Assembly (NCBI RefSeq): GCF_001578705.1
Contig: NZ_KQ969037.1
Location: 911,908-975,907 of the forward strand
Source: Streptococcus oralis
GTDB taxonomy: Bacteria; Bacillota; Bacilli; Lactobacillales; Streptococcaceae
Length of the DNA: 64,000 nt
Reading direction: 5' to 3'
The notes below the pieces were generated by a model that saw nothing but the letters and a program-made list of their open reading frames with translations, was not told where the DNA came from and did not search any database. The position numbers were made by a program, and so were the translations under genes. Shown here piece by piece: positions 1 through 9,571 of the stretch (position 1 is the first letter of the stretch; each line of letters starts with the position of its first letter).

Positions 1-319
1 TAACAATCGTTGCTAAGATAAGGCCTAGCCACTGAGTTTTTCCTTTAAATCCTGCGAAAAATCCCTGCAAGCCATGGTTGACCAAGCTAAAGAACATCCA
101 CTGTGGATAGCCTGATAAGAGGTCAATCATGAAACCTGCTAGTCCTCCAACGACAGCCCCCTCTTTACTGCCAAAGTAAAAGGCTGCAAAGAAGACACCC
201 GCATCTAAGAGAGTTAGAATGCCTGTTGGCGTTGGAATTTTTAAGAAATAACCTAGAACCACAGAAAGGGCTGTCAAGATTGATACAAGGGCTATTTTAG
301 TTGTTTTGGTTTGCTTCAT
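1..319 (-). CDS. ECF transporter S component, probable vitamin B6 type (3' end outside window)
   Basis: Substrate-binding membrane subunit of an energy-coupling-factor importer. The ATG is at 317-319 and reading runs off the window at base 1, so only about 106 N-terminal residues are seen: MKQTKTTK, then a hydrophobic helix with Ala-rich spacing (ALVSILTAL), a KIPTPTG loop and further helices including GAVVGGLAGFMIDLL, typical of the ThiW/HmpT/PdxU-like S-component fold. Its start overlaps the end of the upstream kinase gene by 23 bases, so the two are translationally coupled. Because that kinase looks like a pyridoxal kinase, a B6 vitamer is the likeliest substrate; a thiamine precursor is the alternative. 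The substrate is inferred from context only. Confidence 0.75.
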   Translation of the reverse strand, partial: MKQTKTTKIALVSILTALSVVLGYFLKIPTPTGILTLLDAGVFFAAFYFGSKEGAVVGGLAGFMIDLLSGYPQWMFFSLVNHGLQGFFAGFKGKTQWLGLILATIV

Positions 320-1070
320 ATTGTCTTACTCCATATTGATCTGCTTGTGCAATAGCACGGTAAACGAAAGCCTTAGAACTCCCTACTGCTGTTAAAAGGT
401 CATCACCTTTGACCAGGTGACTGGCAATGCTTGATGCAAAGGTACAACCTGCACCAGCATTTTGGCCTTGGATAACGGGATTTTCTAGGACAGTGAAGGT
501 TTTCCCATCATAAAAGACATCCACAGCCTTGTCCTGGCTAAGGCGATTGCCTCCCTTGATAATGACCGCTGGCGCTCCTAATTCATGCAATTTCTGCGCT
601 GCAGCCTTCATATCTTCCAAGGTTTTAATCTCCTGACCAGCTAATAATTCTGCTTCAGGGAGATTTGGCGTAATCACGCTAACATGAGGGAAAAAGCGAA
701 TCAACTCTTGACAGAGTTGGCTGACAGCTACATCGTGCGTTTCCTTGCATACCAAGACTGGATCTAGAACTACAGGCACCCCTGGGTGTTGCTTGATAAA
801 GTCCAAGGCCTTCTCAGCCACACTGACAGTAGGGAGAAGACCAATCTTAATCCCCGCAAACTCCACATCACGTAAGCTATTCAACTCATGTTGAAAAATA
901 GTATCGTCCGTTGGAAGGACTTCAAAGCCCTTTTCTGTCAAGGCCGTCAAACAAGTCACTGCTACAAAGCCATGCAAACCATTTAAAGTATAGGTAGCCA
1001 AATCAGCTGACAAACCGCCACCACTAAAAATATCATTTCCAGAAAGTGCTAAAATACGATTATTCCTCAT
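297..1070 (-). CDS. pdxK: Pyridoxal/pyridoxine kinase, ThiD-like ribokinase fold
   Basis: Phosphorylates a vitamin B6 vitamer (or hydroxymethylpyrimidine) with ATP. 257 residues, usual family length. The N-terminal [18 protein letters not shown] segment is the substrate site of the ThiD/PdxK group. The glycine-rich anion hole reads NAGAGCTF, with Cys209 where classical ribokinases carry the catalytic Asp, and a second cysteine (Cys108) sits in the [10 protein letters not shown] lid. A lid plus active-site cysteine pair is the signature of the dual-cysteine pyridoxal kinase subgroup known from Staphylococcus. It overlaps truA by 11 bases upstream and the ECF S-component gene by 23 bases downstream, so the three form one operon. 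HMP kinase is the alternative call. Confidence 0.8.
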   Translation of the reverse strand: MRNNRILALSGNDIFSGGGLSADLATYTLNGLHGFVAVTCLTALTEKGFEVLPTDDTIFQHELNSLRDVEFAGIKIGLLPTVSVAEKALDFIKQHPGVPVVLDPVLVCKETHDVAVSQLCQELIRFFPHVSVITPNLPEAELLAGQEIKTLEDMKAAAQKLHELGAPAVIIKGGNRLSQDKAVDVFYDGKTFTVLENPVIQGQNAGAGCTFASSIASHLVKGDDLLTAVGSSKAFVYRAIAQADQYGVRQYEANQNN

Positions 1071-1809
1071 AACGAATCTCCTTTAAATACAAGCCATTCG
1101 GTGCAGCCGTGGGACCTGCAAGTTGCCTGTCATTCTTCTCCAAAATCAAGTCAATCTGCTCAACTGGCATGCGGTTGTTTCCGATTTTGAGCAGCGTCCC
1201 CACCATATTGCGAATTTGCTTATACAAGAAACCATTTCCTGAAAAGCTAAAGGTCAAAAACTGGCCTGTCTCATCAACACTAAGACTAGCTTCTGTAATG
1301 GTCCGAACCTTGTCCTCTACACTAGTCCCAGATGCTGTAAAACCGGTGAAATCATGGGTTCCCTCTAACTTTTTGATTGCCATCTGCATCCGCTCAACAT
1401 CAAGCGGATAGGGAAAGTGAGTAGCATAGTGACGGCGCATGGGATTTTTAGGACGGCCCCTATCCACGATAAACTCATAGGTCTTGCTATGTTTTGCATA
1501 ACGGCAATGAAAATCATCCGCCACGATCTTAATCGAAATCACATCAATATCTTCTGGTGACTGAGTATCCAGAGCAAAACGGAGTTTTTCCTCATCCATC
1601 TGATAGGGCAGATCAAAATGAATAACCTGACCCAGAGCATGAACCCCACTGTCCGTCCTACCAGCACCGTGAACAGTGATGGCTTGTCCCTTATTAAGTC
1701 TCGTTAAGGTTTTTTCGATTTCCTCCTGAACGCTCCGCGCATGGGGCTGACGCTGAAAGCCAGCAAAGGCATAGCCGTCATAGGAAATAATTGCTTTATA
1801 TCTCGTCAT
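1060..1809 (-). CDS. truA: tRNA pseudouridine(38-40) synthase TruA
   Basis: Isomerises uridines 38-40 of the tRNA anticodon arm. From the ATG at 1807-1809 the protein is 249 residues (MTRYKAII start), the normal streptococcal length. An open extension to 1938 is rejected because it is low-complexity, lacks a ribosome site and runs into the terminator of the next gene. The catalytic aspartate lies in [15 protein letters not shown], and the C-terminal [17 protein letters not shown] motif is conserved in TruA. First gene of the truA, pdxK, ECF S-component operon, with 11-base overlap to pdxK. Confidence 0.95.
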   Translation of the reverse strand: MTRYKAIISYDGYAFAGFQRQPHARSVQEEIEKTLTRLNKGQAITVHGAGRTDSGVHALGQVIHFDLPYQMDEEKLRFALDTQSPEDIDVISIKIVADDFHCRYAKHSKTYEFIVDRGRPKNPMRRHYATHFPYPLDVERMQMAIKKLEGTHDFTGFTASGTSVEDKVRTITEASLSVDETGQFLTFSFSGNGFLYKQIRNMVGTLLKIGNNRMPVEQIDLILEKNDRQLAGPTAAPNGLYLKEIRYEE

Positions 1810-1881
1810 GACTTCTATTTTATCAGGAAATAAAAATGTAAACAAGTTTAAAAACCAATAATTGTCTGGGGACAAAAACGA

Positions 1882-1911
1882 AAAAGAAAAACTTAGGAAA
1901 TCAATCCTAAG
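1882..1911 (-). terminator. Rho-independent terminator of the MFS gene
   Basis: Inverted repeat CTTAGGA (1892-1898) / TCCTAAG (1905-1911), six-base loop, followed on the minus strand by a T-rich run. It overlaps the stop codon of the MFS carrier (1907-1909). Confidence 0.8.
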
Positions 1912-3058
1912 CTTTCTTTCGAAGAGAAAACATAACAAATACGGAAGTCACTATTAACCAGCATCCTAGAATGGTGAAAACCAGCATCCCGTTTTGAGTG
2001 ACCATGCCGATAGCTCCCAGGACGAATGGTGTCGTAAAGGCCCCAAAGCTACATCCTAACACTGCAAAAGACGTTGCCTGATTAAGGAGGTTAGCTGGAA
2101 TTCTTTCAGAAAGAAGTTGAAAGACAGTGGTCAAGGCCACACTGTAAGAAAAACCTGCCACAACACTTCCAACTACCATCACACCCAATGACGGAGACAA
2201 GGCAATCACAATTTGCCCCAATCCAAAGGTGATACCTGACCAAAGGAGCAACCTTTCTTTAAAGAGAGAAATCAAGACAGAAAAACTCACGCCAGCCAAG
2301 ATACCAATCAGCTGCATGACACTAAGAACAAAACTAGATAATTGAGCATCCCCGAGACCTCTTTCCACCATCAAACTAGGAATACGAATGGTGATGGCTG
2401 TGTTGGTGCAGACAACAACTGCTGCTTCGACAGCCAATAGAAAAATCAAGCCTTTCATCTGTCCTGTCAAACGAGTTGTTTCGGCCTCTTTTTTCTTTGT
2501 TTCTTTCTTTTCTTTCCCATAAGGGACAAAGAGCAGATAAAGGATCAATACTAAAAATCCTGCACTGTAGGCCAAGAAGGTCACTGTCCATCCCCAGGAT
2601 AAGAGCTGACCAACCACTAGAGTCAAAATCGATGCGCCGACAACTTCTGCTGATCCGCGAAGACCCAGCATCTGGATCCGTGTCTTTCCATGATAGCGTT
2701 CACTGATAATAGAAATGGCCTTGGCATTGATCATCCCCACACCCAAACCAAATAAAATTCGCATCGCAAAGACAAAGTTATAATCCTGATACCAGAAGGG
2801 GGCTGTTCCACCAATAGAGAGGATGAGAAGCCCTAGACTAATCTGAAGACGCTCAGGAAACAAACGTTCCAAAAACCCATTTAAAATCAGCATGATCATA
2901 ATTCCAAAAGAAGGAAGGCTGACCAAGAGCTCGATTTGTTCTTTGGGGTAGCCTTGATAGTAGTCAAACATGGCTGGCAGAGCACTTGAGATGGAAAAGG
3001 AGGTAATCAAAACGAGGGAGAGGGCCAAAATACTAGCCCGTTCTAAATATTGTTTCAT
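1907..3058 (-). CDS. MFS transporter
   Basis: Twelve-helix secondary carrier of the major facilitator superfamily, 383 residues. Visible features: the hydrophobic N-terminus [20 protein letters not shown], a loop 2-3 region ([13 protein letters not shown]), the [15 protein letters not shown] helix and a charged central loop ([16 protein letters not shown]) separating two six-helix halves. The layout resembles YcaD/CynX-type carriers. Substrate unknown. Stands alone: the stop codon lies in its own terminator and about 110 bases separate it from the next gene upstream. The ATG at 3056-3058 has only a weak purine stretch as ribosome site. Confidence 0.85.
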   Translation of the reverse strand: MKQYLERASILALSLVLITSFSISSALPAMFDYYQGYPKEQIELLVSLPSFGIMIMLILNGFLERLFPERLQISLGLLILSIGGTAPFWYQDYNFVFAMRILFGLGVGMINAKAISIISERYHGKTRIQMLGLRGSAEVVGASILTLVVGQLLSWGWTVTFLAYSAGFLVLILYLLFVPYGKEKKETKKKEAETTRLTGQMKGLIFLLAVEAAVVVCTNTAITIRIPSLMVERGLGDAQLSSFVLSVMQLIGILAGVSFSVLISLFKERLLLWSGITFGLGQIVIALSPSLGVMVVGSVVAGFSYSVALTTVFQLLSERIPANLLNQATSFAVLGCSFGAFTTPFVLGAIGMVTQNGMLVFTILGCWLIVTSVFVMFSLRKKA

Positions 3059-3170
3059 GGATTTTCTTTCTATATATTTCTCACTGTTTATCCTTTTAAA
3101 AGGAAGATGGCAAGAAAAGAAGGAGCCCGATTGAACTAGAGACTCCGTCCTAACTTTCCTAATAGGAAGA

Positions 3171-3794
3171 CTATTTTCGCTTGATTTGCTTGATCAGATA
3201 GAAGATAAAGCCTGCAACCATATAAGCCACAAAAATGATCAAACACCATTTGATGACCACGTCCCAACCCTTGTTCACATTCAAAAAGAAATAGGGGAAG
3301 GGATTGTCCTTGGAATTCGGAATATTGAGTTTCAAGACAAGACCATTAAACAAGGCAAAAATCATATAAACCAAGGGCAAGATAGTCCACAAGACTGGAT
3401 CCCAGATTTTATATTGACCCTGTTTATCAAAGAAGAGGGTGTCAGCTAAAAACCAGAGTGGAACGATATAGTGGCAAAGGAAATTTTCCACACGGTAAAA
3501 GTCTGTCGCAATCGGAGCAAGCATAAAATGGTAAATCACACAGGTAATCATGATACTCATGGTGACGCCACCCTTGAGACGAAGCAAGGTCGGACTTTGC
3601 CAATTTTCCCCTGAACGGCTCATCACACGGAACAGATAACCCGTGAAAATCGTTACCAAAAGATTGGACAACACTGTGTAGTAAAGGAGCATACCAAAAC
3701 CACCATGCTTAGTAATCTCCAAATAAACTCCTGTAAATGCCGCTAAGAACAAGAGCACTCGGCTATAAAAGATAAATTTGTAGTTCAGTTTCAT
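3171..3794 (-). CDS. Pr6Pr family membrane protein
   Basis: Polytopic membrane protein of 207 residues with about six helices, resembling the FAR-17a/AIG1-like and Pr6Pr families. Visible: TGVYLEITKHGGFGMLLYYTVLSN, YHFMLAP and LCHYIVPLWFLADTLFF, whose conserved His and Asn residues lie in or near helices, and a basic C-terminus (IKQIKRK). Starts two bases after the end of phnA, so it is cotranscribed with it. Molecular function unknown. Confidence 0.75.
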   Translation of the reverse strand: MKLNYKFIFYSRVLLFLAAFTGVYLEITKHGGFGMLLYYTVLSNLLVTIFTGYLFRVMSRSGENWQSPTLLRLKGGVTMSIMITCVIYHFMLAPIATDFYRVENFLCHYIVPLWFLADTLFFDKQGQYKIWDPVLWTILPLVYMIFALFNGLVLKLNIPNSKDNPFPYFFLNVNKGWDVVIKWCLIIFVAYMVAGFIFYLIKQIKRK

Positions 3795-3796
3795 GG

Positions 3797-4135
3797 CTAG
3801 ATTTTCTTAACAAATTCTGATTTGAGTTTCATAGCTCCAAAGCCATCAATCTTACAGTCGATGTTGTGGTCACCTTCTACGATACGGATATTTTTAACAC
3901 GAGTTCCTTGTTTCAAATCCTTTGGCGCACCTTTTACTTTCAAGTCCTTGATAAGGGTCACAGTATCGCCGTCAGCCAATTTATTTCCATTGGCATCGAT
4001 AGCGACAACGCCTTCTTCTACTTCTGCAACTTCTGCAGGATTCCACTCATAGGCACACTCTGGGCAGACCAAGAGACTTCCGTCTTCGTAGACATATTCT
4101 GAATTACATTTTGGGCAATTTGGTAAGTTGTTCAT
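3797..4135 (-). CDS. phnA: PhnA/YjdM family zinc-ribbon protein
   Basis: 112-residue soluble protein. An N-terminal zinc ribbon with two CxxC pairs ([15 protein letters not shown] and [11 protein letters not shown]) is followed by the PhnA SH3-like domain ([20 protein letters not shown] ending in [13 protein letters not shown]). Despite the historic phosphonate name, no phn genes are nearby, and the family is now generally treated as of uncertain function. First gene of a two-gene unit with the Pr6Pr protein; has its own near-consensus promoter. Confidence 0.9.
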   Translation of the reverse strand: MNNLPNCPKCNSEYVYEDGSLLVCPECAYEWNPAEVAEVEEGVVAIDANGNKLADGDTVTLIKDLKVKGAPKDLKQGTRVKNIRIVEGDHNIDCKIDGFGAMKLKSEFVKKI

Positions 4136-4194
4136 GGGTTCTCCTTATAACATTTCACTATTTTTTGACAATCAAAATTTCTCGAACAGCAACT

Positions 4195-4223
4195 ATTATA
4201 CCGTAAAATCCTACTTTTGACAA
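4195..4223 (-). promoter_or_regulatory. Promoter of phnA
   Basis: Minus-strand -35 TTGTCA (4218-4223) and -10 TATAAT (4195-4200) with a 17-base spacer, 60 bases before the phnA start. Confidence 0.8.
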
Positions 4224-4244
4224 TGTGTCCTAAGTCCAGCAGAC

Positions 4245-4285
4245 AAAAAAATCATGCAACTTTTTACAGTTACATGACTTTTAAA
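4245..4285 (-). terminator. Rho-independent terminator of dpr
   Basis: Stem of about 12 pairs with G-U wobbles (AGTCATGTAACT against AGTTGCATGATT, minus strand) followed by a run of seven Ts, 60 bases after the dpr stop codon. Confidence 0.8.
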
Positions 4286-4344
4286 AGATGATTGGTCATG
4301 GGCACTTATCAAGCACCTCATGATAAAAGGGGTACAACTATATT

Positions 4345-4863
4345 TTACAAACCAGGAGCTTGTCCAAGTTCTGCCGCAAGCATCCAAACTGTTTTCTCAA
4401 GTTCAGCCTTAGCCCCAACAAAGATATCGTTTGTAACGTCGTCACCTTCTTCGTCAGTTACATCCAAAGCTTTTTGGAAAAGAGTGATGAGGTAGCGATA
4501 AATAGCTAGAACACGTTCCAAGCTTTCTTCAACGTTACGGAATTCTCCTTCTTCTTCTTCGATTTCACTGTGTTGAAGGAACTCTGTCAAAGTTGAGTAA
4601 GGTTTGCCACCAAGGGTAATCAAACGTTCGCTAATTTCGTCAAGATAGCCATCAAGACTGTCCATATATTCATCCATTTTTGGATGCCAAACGAGGAAGC
4701 CACGACCACGCATATACCAGTGAACTTGGTGAAGGGCGATGTGAGCCACATACAAGTCCGCCACTGCTTGGTTCAATACTTCCTTTGTTTTAGCCAATGC
4801 TACTGGCGCTGCTTTAGATAATGTTGTTACGTCTTTTACTGCTTCTTTTTTCAATTCAACCAT
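4345..4863 (-). CDS. dpr: Dps-like peroxide resistance ferritin Dpr
   Basis: Twelve-subunit mini-ferritin that oxidises Fe(II) with H2O2 and stores the iron, protecting DNA from Fenton chemistry; important in catalase-negative, H2O2-producing streptococci. 172 residues. The intersubunit ferroxidase ligands are all present: His48 (HQVHW), His60 ([11 protein letters not shown]), Asp75 and Glu79 (LDEISERL). A Lys/Ala-rich N-terminal tail of about 25 residues precedes the first helix. Monocistronic, with its own strong promoter and terminator, downstream of an ABC exporter pair. A 20-bp inverted repeat covers the promoter. Confidence 0.95.
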   Translation of the reverse strand: MVELKKEAVKDVTTLSKAAPVALAKTKEVLNQAVADLYVAHIALHQVHWYMRGRGFLVWHPKMDEYMDSLDGYLDEISERLITLGGKPYSTLTEFLQHSEIEEEEGEFRNVEESLERVLAIYRYLITLFQKALDVTDEEGDDVTNDIFVGAKAELEKTVWMLAAELGQAPGL

Positions 4864-4915
4864 TTTTCTTACCTCGTAATATTATTTTTGTAACCAATTT
4901 ATTGATTACTACCTA

Positions 4916-4944
4916 AGTATACTACTCCTGGTATACAAAAGCAA
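4916..4944 (-). promoter_or_regulatory. dpr promoter with overlapping palindrome
   Basis: Minus strand -35 TTGCTT (4939-4944), 17-base spacer, -10 TATACT (4916-4921). An inverted repeat GTATAC-N8-GTATAC (4917-4936) covers the -10 and most of the spacer, a good position for a repressor. No match to the classical PerR box is apparent. Confidence 0.7.
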
Positions 4945-5011
4945 GGGAATTAACTCATATTAAAAAAGTTGTAATAGACTGATAATTTAAGAATAGTCTA
5001 GACCGTTTTGA

Positions 5012-6793
5012 TTAGCTGACTTGATCAGATTTACCCGAAAATTGGCTTTGGTACAGATCATAATAAAAGCCTTTTGCTTGGAGCAAGCTTTCATGATTTC
5101 CCTGCTCAATAATCTGTCCGTCCTTAAGAACAAGAATCTTGTCTGCTTCTTGAATGGTCGAGAGACGGTGAGCGATGACAAAGCTGGTCCTTCCCTTCAT
5201 CAAGCGTTTCATAGCTTTTTGAATCAAGAGTTCCAAACGGGTATCAACTGAGGAAGTCGCTTCATCCAGAATGAGAATTTTAGGATTGGCTAGGAGAGCA
5301 CGCGCGATGGTTAAGAGTTGTTTTTGTCCGAGGGAAATATTACTTGACTCTTGGTTCATCTCCATGTTGTAACCACCAGGAAGCGTTCGGATAAAGTGGT
5401 CTACATTTGCCGCTTTGGCAGCTTCTATTATTTCCTCGTCACTGGCGTCAAGATTTCCAAAACGTAGGTTTTCTTTGATAGTACCTTCATAAAGCCAAGC
5501 ATCCTGCAAGACCATCCCAAACTGACGGCGGTAATCTTGACGTGACAACTGGCGAATATCCTGCCCGTCAACCAAGATTGCGCCTGCTGTGACATCGTAA
5601 AAGCGCATAAGCAGATTGATCAAGGTCGTTTTACCAGCTCCAGTAGGACCAACAATCGCCACCATCTCTCCCGGTTGAACTTCTAGATTAAAGTCTCGAA
5701 TCAATGGTTTGTTTTCAACATACTGGAAGTCAACCTGCTTGAAGCTAACCTGACCCGTTAAAGGTTCAAGGATTTCGAGTTCTTCTCCCTTGATTTCCTC
5801 AGTCTCATCTAAGATGTCGAAAATACGATCGAGCGAAGACTTGGCGCTTTGCATTTGACCCGCAAGTTGTGTGATGTTTTGGATTGGTTGACTGACCTGC
5901 CAAACGTACTGAACAAAGGCCTGCATATTCCCCACTGTCAAACGACCCGCAATCACTTGCAAACCACCAAGAACTGCAACGATCAGATAGGTCAAGTCCG
6001 ATACAGCATGAAGGGCTGGCATCATGAGCCCAGAGATAAAGCTGGCTTTAAAACCAACACGTTGGAGATCGTCTGTAATCTTAGAAAATTCTTTATGAGA
6101 AGTTTCCTCACGACCGTAGAGTTTCAAGACATTAAAACCTGTAAGATTTTCCTGCACATAACCATTCATCCGTCCTAAAATAGCCGCCTGTTCTTTAAAA
6201 TAAGGCTGAGAACGTTTCAGGATGCTTCTAGCACCAAAATAGGTCACTGGAATGGATAGAATCACCACTATAGCTAGTTGGAAGTTCAAGTATAAAACCA
6301 TTCCCATCACGAGAACAATTGTCAAAACGGCATTGACAATTTGGAGGAAAGACTGCTGAAGAGCGTTTGACACTGTCTCAACATCACTGGTAAAGCGCCC
6401 CAACAAATCACCAAACTGGTGTTTGTCAAAGAAAGACACTGGGATACGATTAATTTTCTCGGTCATTTCATTTCGCAGATCTTGGGTCATAGACTGGACC
6501 GCATTGGTCATGAAATAATTGGAATAATAAGAACCAAGTTCATACAAGAGACCTCTAAAGAGGTAAATGATTAAAACCGTTCCGATGTAGGCTGTGTTGA
6601 TACGAGCACCAGCAAAACCATTAGCCATATCTATGAGATTCTTTGTCAATTCCGTAATGGCTAGCCCCAATACAAAAGGCTCCAAGACACTCATGACTAC
6701 GCTTAAAACTTTTAGAAAGACGGCAAAAAAGACAGAAAAACGGTAGGCTTTCAAATAGCTCCACAAACGAGCCAAACTAGATTGTGTTTTCAT
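5012..6793 (-). CDS. ABC exporter half-transporter (permease-ATPase), second subunit
   Basis: Type IV (ABC_membrane plus ATPase) half-exporter, 593 residues. N-terminal six-helix domain (about 20-310), then the nucleotide-binding domain: Walker A GPTGAGKTT, Q-loop QDAWLYEG, signature SLGQKQ (variant of SGGQ), Walker B ILILDEATSSVD with the catalytic Glu, switch His in AHRLST. It lies 8 bases after a partner whose Walker B Glu is Asp; the pair therefore forms an asymmetric heterodimer like LmrCD, BmrCD or PatAB. Likely exports drugs or lipophilic compounds. A weak hairpin (4975-5000) follows the stop codon. Confidence 0.9.
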   Translation of the reverse strand: MKTQSSLARLWSYLKAYRFSVFFAVFLKVLSVVMSVLEPFVLGLAITELTKNLIDMANGFAGARINTAYIGTVLIIYLFRGLLYELGSYYSNYFMTNAVQSMTQDLRNEMTEKINRIPVSFFDKHQFGDLLGRFTSDVETVSNALQQSFLQIVNAVLTIVLVMGMVLYLNFQLAIVVILSIPVTYFGARSILKRSQPYFKEQAAILGRMNGYVQENLTGFNVLKLYGREETSHKEFSKITDDLQRVGFKASFISGLMMPALHAVSDLTYLIVAVLGGLQVIAGRLTVGNMQAFVQYVWQVSQPIQNITQLAGQMQSAKSSLDRIFDILDETEEIKGEELEILEPLTGQVSFKQVDFQYVENKPLIRDFNLEVQPGEMVAIVGPTGAGKTTLINLLMRFYDVTAGAILVDGQDIRQLSRQDYRRQFGMVLQDAWLYEGTIKENLRFGNLDASDEEIIEAAKAANVDHFIRTLPGGYNMEMNQESSNISLGQKQLLTIARALLANPKILILDEATSSVDTRLELLIQKAMKRLMKGRTSFVIAHRLSTIQEADKILVLKDGQIIEQGNHESLLQAKGFYYDLYQSQFSGKSDQVS

Positions 6794-6801
6794 ATTTCCT
6801 C

Positions 6802-8538
6802 CTATTCTTCTGTTAGAGATGCATTTTTCAACTGCGACTCAGCAATTTCACGATAGATGTCATTGGTTTCCATTAATTCCTCATGGCGACCGCGACCCAC
6901 GATTTCTCCCTTATCAAGAACAATAATCTGGTCCGCATCCATGATGGTTCCGACACGTTGAGCGACAATCAAAACTGTAGCATTCTGTGTTACTTCCTTG
7001 AGACGACGGCGTAAAATAGCATCCGTGCGATAATCCAAGGCTGAGAAGGAATCGTCAAAAATATAGATATCAGGATTCTTTATAACCGCTCGGGCAATTG
7101 AGAGACGTTGTTTCTGTCCTCCAGAAAGGTTGCTTCCGCCTTCAGCTAGATGAGTCGCAAAGCCTTCTTCTCGGCTTTCGATAAAATCTTTGGCTTGCGC
7201 CACGTCCGCTGCCTGATGTAGGTCATTGTGACTAGCATCTTCCTTCCCATAGCGAATATTTTCAGCGATAGTTCCTGTAAAAAGCAAGGCCTTCTGCGGG
7301 ATAAAACCGATCTTTTGACGGAGAGACTTGAGGCGATAATCCCTCACATCAACACCATCCACTTTGATTTTTCCAAGGGTGACATCGTAAAAACGAGGAA
7401 TTAATTGCACAAGAGAGGATTTACCAGATCCGGTCGATCCGATAAAGGCAATGGTTTCACCTGGTTTAGCGCTGAAAGAAATATTATGCAAAACAGGGTT
7501 TTCCGTCTCACCAGGATAGGCAAATGTGACATTTTCAAATTCCAAATAACCGTGAGTTTCTGTCTCTCTGACTCCTCCTTCATTTGGATCAATAGAAATC
7601 GGCATATCCATGACTTCTTTCAAACGTTCACTCGAAACGGCTGTACGAGGATACATGGTGAAGAGATTGGATAGGAAAAGGAAGGACAAGAGAGCGTGGA
7701 AACTATATTCGATAAAGGCTACCAAGTCCCCAATTTGCAGAGAACCTTGTTTGATAGGGTCCAGAGCGAACCAGACAATAGCCACAATCATGGCAATGAT
7801 AATCTGAACAAACAAAGGTTCCGTCAAACCGGTTAGTTTAAACAGACGATTGGAATTAGCTGCATAGACCGCATTTTGTCCTGCAAAGCGTTCCTCTTGA
7901 AACTTCTCACGAGCAAAGGCACGAATGACACGAAGCCCCATCAGATTTTCACGAGCGTATTGATTGATTTTGTCCAAAGTTTTCTGCTGTTTCTCTGATA
8001 AAGGGCGAGTTTTAACAGCAACATAAATGACCACCACAGCCAAGAAAGGTACTGCAAAAGCCACTATCCAAGCTAATGACGGGCTGGTTAGAAAGATCAT
8101 TAAAATACTAGATAGCATCATCATGGGAGTGATGACACCCAGTTTTAAGGTCTGTTCTGCAAACTGCATGAGAACAAAGGCATCACTGGTAATACGAGTA
8201 ACCAGTGAAGATACTCCAATCTTTTCATATTCATGATGAGAATACTCTTGCAATTTGGCATAGAGATCATCCCTCATATCCTTAACCATATTGGTCGTCA
8301 GCTTACTAGCAGCATAGGCTAAGACTATACGCCCCAAGGTTCCACATAGGATAATCACCAGCATGATTGCCGCCCAAACATACAATTGATGTTCATTCCC
8401 TTTATTCACACCTTCATCAATCATCCGAGCCAGAACAGTTGGCAATCCAAGATTAACGATAACAAAGAAAATCGCTCCAAAGAAATCCAAGAATAACCAC
8501 TTGGGATATTTTTTCAAATAAGACCAAATATAGAGCAT
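6802..8538 (-). CDS. ABC exporter half-transporter, subunit with degenerate Walker B
   Basis: First gene of the heterodimeric exporter pair. I start it at the ATG 8536-8538 (MLYIWSYLKKYPKW, 578 residues) because an AAAGGAGG ribosome site lies just before it; the ATG five codons earlier (8553) contains that site inside its own coding sequence and has none upstream. Membrane domain about 1-300; ATPase domain with Walker A GSTGSGKSS, intact signature LSGGQKQ, Walker B IYIFDDSFSALD with Asp replacing the catalytic Glu, and Gln in place of the switch His (AQRVGT). This subunit thus contributes the non-hydrolytic site. Substrate unknown. Confidence 0.9.
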   Translation of the reverse strand: MLYIWSYLKKYPKWLFLDFFGAIFFVIVNLGLPTVLARMIDEGVNKGNEHQLYVWAAIMLVIILCGTLGRIVLAYAASKLTTNMVKDMRDDLYAKLQEYSHHEYEKIGVSSLVTRITSDAFVLMQFAEQTLKLGVITPMMMLSSILMIFLTSPSLAWIVAFAVPFLAVVVIYVAVKTRPLSEKQQKTLDKINQYARENLMGLRVIRAFAREKFQEERFAGQNAVYAANSNRLFKLTGLTEPLFVQIIIAMIVAIVWFALDPIKQGSLQIGDLVAFIEYSFHALLSFLFLSNLFTMYPRTAVSSERLKEVMDMPISIDPNEGGVRETETHGYLEFENVTFAYPGETENPVLHNISFSAKPGETIAFIGSTGSGKSSLVQLIPRFYDVTLGKIKVDGVDVRDYRLKSLRQKIGFIPQKALLFTGTIAENIRYGKEDASHNDLHQAADVAQAKDFIESREEGFATHLAEGGSNLSGGQKQRLSIARAVIKNPDIYIFDDSFSALDYRTDAILRRRLKEVTQNATVLIVAQRVGTIMDADQIIVLDKGEIVGRGRHEELMETNDIYREIAESQLKNASLTEE

Positions 8539-8652
8539 AACTCCTCCTTTCATAACTTTTTGATACAGAAAAGAGCGCGCATCCGCACGCCTTTCCTTCC
8601 CTAAGGAACTTCCCTAGTCGGAAAAATTCCTCTTTCACAAGAATACTCCAAG

Positions 8653-8705
8653 TAAAAACAAGACAGGCAGTCAAAGTTACCTGATACTTTTGACTGTCTG
8701 TCTGG
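8653..8705 (-). terminator. Rho-independent terminator of tpiA
   Basis: Long stem of about 16 pairs on the minus strand (AGACAGACAGTCAAAAGT against AACTTTGACTGCCTGTCT, one or two mismatches) followed by TTGTTTTT, directly after the tpiA stop. Confidence 0.85.
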
Positions 8706-8716
8706 AAAAAACTAGA

Positions 8717-9475
8717 TTATTTTACAAAGTCAAGCAATGCCAAGAAGCTTTCAGCTTCAAGTGACGCACCACCAACAAGGGCACCGTCAACGTCTGGGCA
8801 AGCCATGTATGAAGCAACGTTCTCAGGTTTAACTGAACCACCGTATTGAACACGAACTTTGTCCGCAACTTCTTGACCAAAGTCAGCCGCTACAACGTCA
8901 CGAACAACTTTACACATTTTTTGTGCGTCGTCTTGTGAAGCTGATTTACCAGTACCGATAGCCCAGATTGGCTCGTAAGCGATAACTGATGCAGCAACTT
9001 GTTCAGCTGTCAATCCAGCCAATGCAGCAGATACTTGAGCACCTACGAATTCAGCAGCTTTACCAGCTTCGTAAGTTTCAAGTGACTCACCACAACAGAT
9101 GATTGGAAGCATACCATTTGCAAAAATTGCTTTTGCTTTTTTGTTGATATCTTCGTCAGTTTCATGGAAGTAGTCACGGCGTTCTGAGTGACCGATAACA
9201 ACATAGTCAGTACCGATTTCTTTCAAAACTTGTGGGCTAGTTTCACCAGTGAAAGCACCTGCATTTTCAAAGTAGCAGTTTTGGGCAGCAACTTTAAGGT
9301 TTGAACCTTTAGCAGCAGCAAGAACAGTTGTCAAATCAAGAGCTGGAGCTGCGATACCTGCTTCAACAAGATCTGATGAAGGAAGTTTTGAGGCAACGGC
9401 TTCAACGAATGCTTTTGCTTCTTCTGGATTTTTGTTCATTTTCCAGTTACCAGCGATAAATGGTTTACGTGACAT
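8717..9475 (-). CDS. tpiA: Triosephosphate isomerase
   Basis: Glycolytic interconversion of dihydroxyacetone phosphate and glyceraldehyde 3-phosphate. 252 residues from the ATG at 9473-9475 ([16 protein letters not shown]); an upstream in-frame extension is rejected because it covers the promoter. Visible catalytic elements: Lys in GNWKMNK, the electrophilic His in VIGHSERR, the base Glu in [11 protein letters not shown], and the phosphate-gripping GGSVKPEN and GALVGGASL loops. Monocistronic with own promoter and terminator. A purine-rich ribosome site (AGAGGT) precedes the start. Confidence 0.98.
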   Translation of the reverse strand: MSRKPFIAGNWKMNKNPEEAKAFVEAVASKLPSSDLVEAGIAAPALDLTTVLAAAKGSNLKVAAQNCYFENAGAFTGETSPQVLKEIGTDYVVIGHSERRDYFHETDEDINKKAKAIFANGMLPIICCGESLETYEAGKAAEFVGAQVSAALAGLTAEQVAASVIAYEPIWAIGTGKSASQDDAQKMCKVVRDVVAADFGQEVADKVRVQYGGSVKPENVASYMACPDVDGALVGGASLEAESFLALLDFVK

Positions 9476-9509
9476 TTCACATACCTCTTTTTTCATTTTA
9501 TTTTCTATT

Positions 9510-9538
9510 ATTTTATCATATTTATAAGGAGCTTGCAA
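9510..9538 (-). promoter_or_regulatory. Promoter of tpiA
   Basis: Minus strand -35 TTGCAA (9533-9538), 17-base spacer, -10 TAAAAT (9510-9515) preceded by an extended TGA. Confidence 0.65.
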
Positions 9539-9571
9539 ATCTTACTCTAATTTACAAGAATTTCCAAGCGG

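Noticed and set aside
1109-1411. Plus-strand ORF opposite truA
   Set aside because: Shadow of truA; no ribosome site, no recognisable protein pattern.
1810-1938. N-terminal extension of truA to 1938
   Set aside because: Low-complexity translation, covers the MFS terminator and lacks a ribosome site; the ATG at 1809 gives the family length.
4975-5000. Terminator after the exporter pair
   Set aside because: TAGACT/AGTCTA stem has a long AT loop and the T run is distant; too weak to annotate as a terminator.
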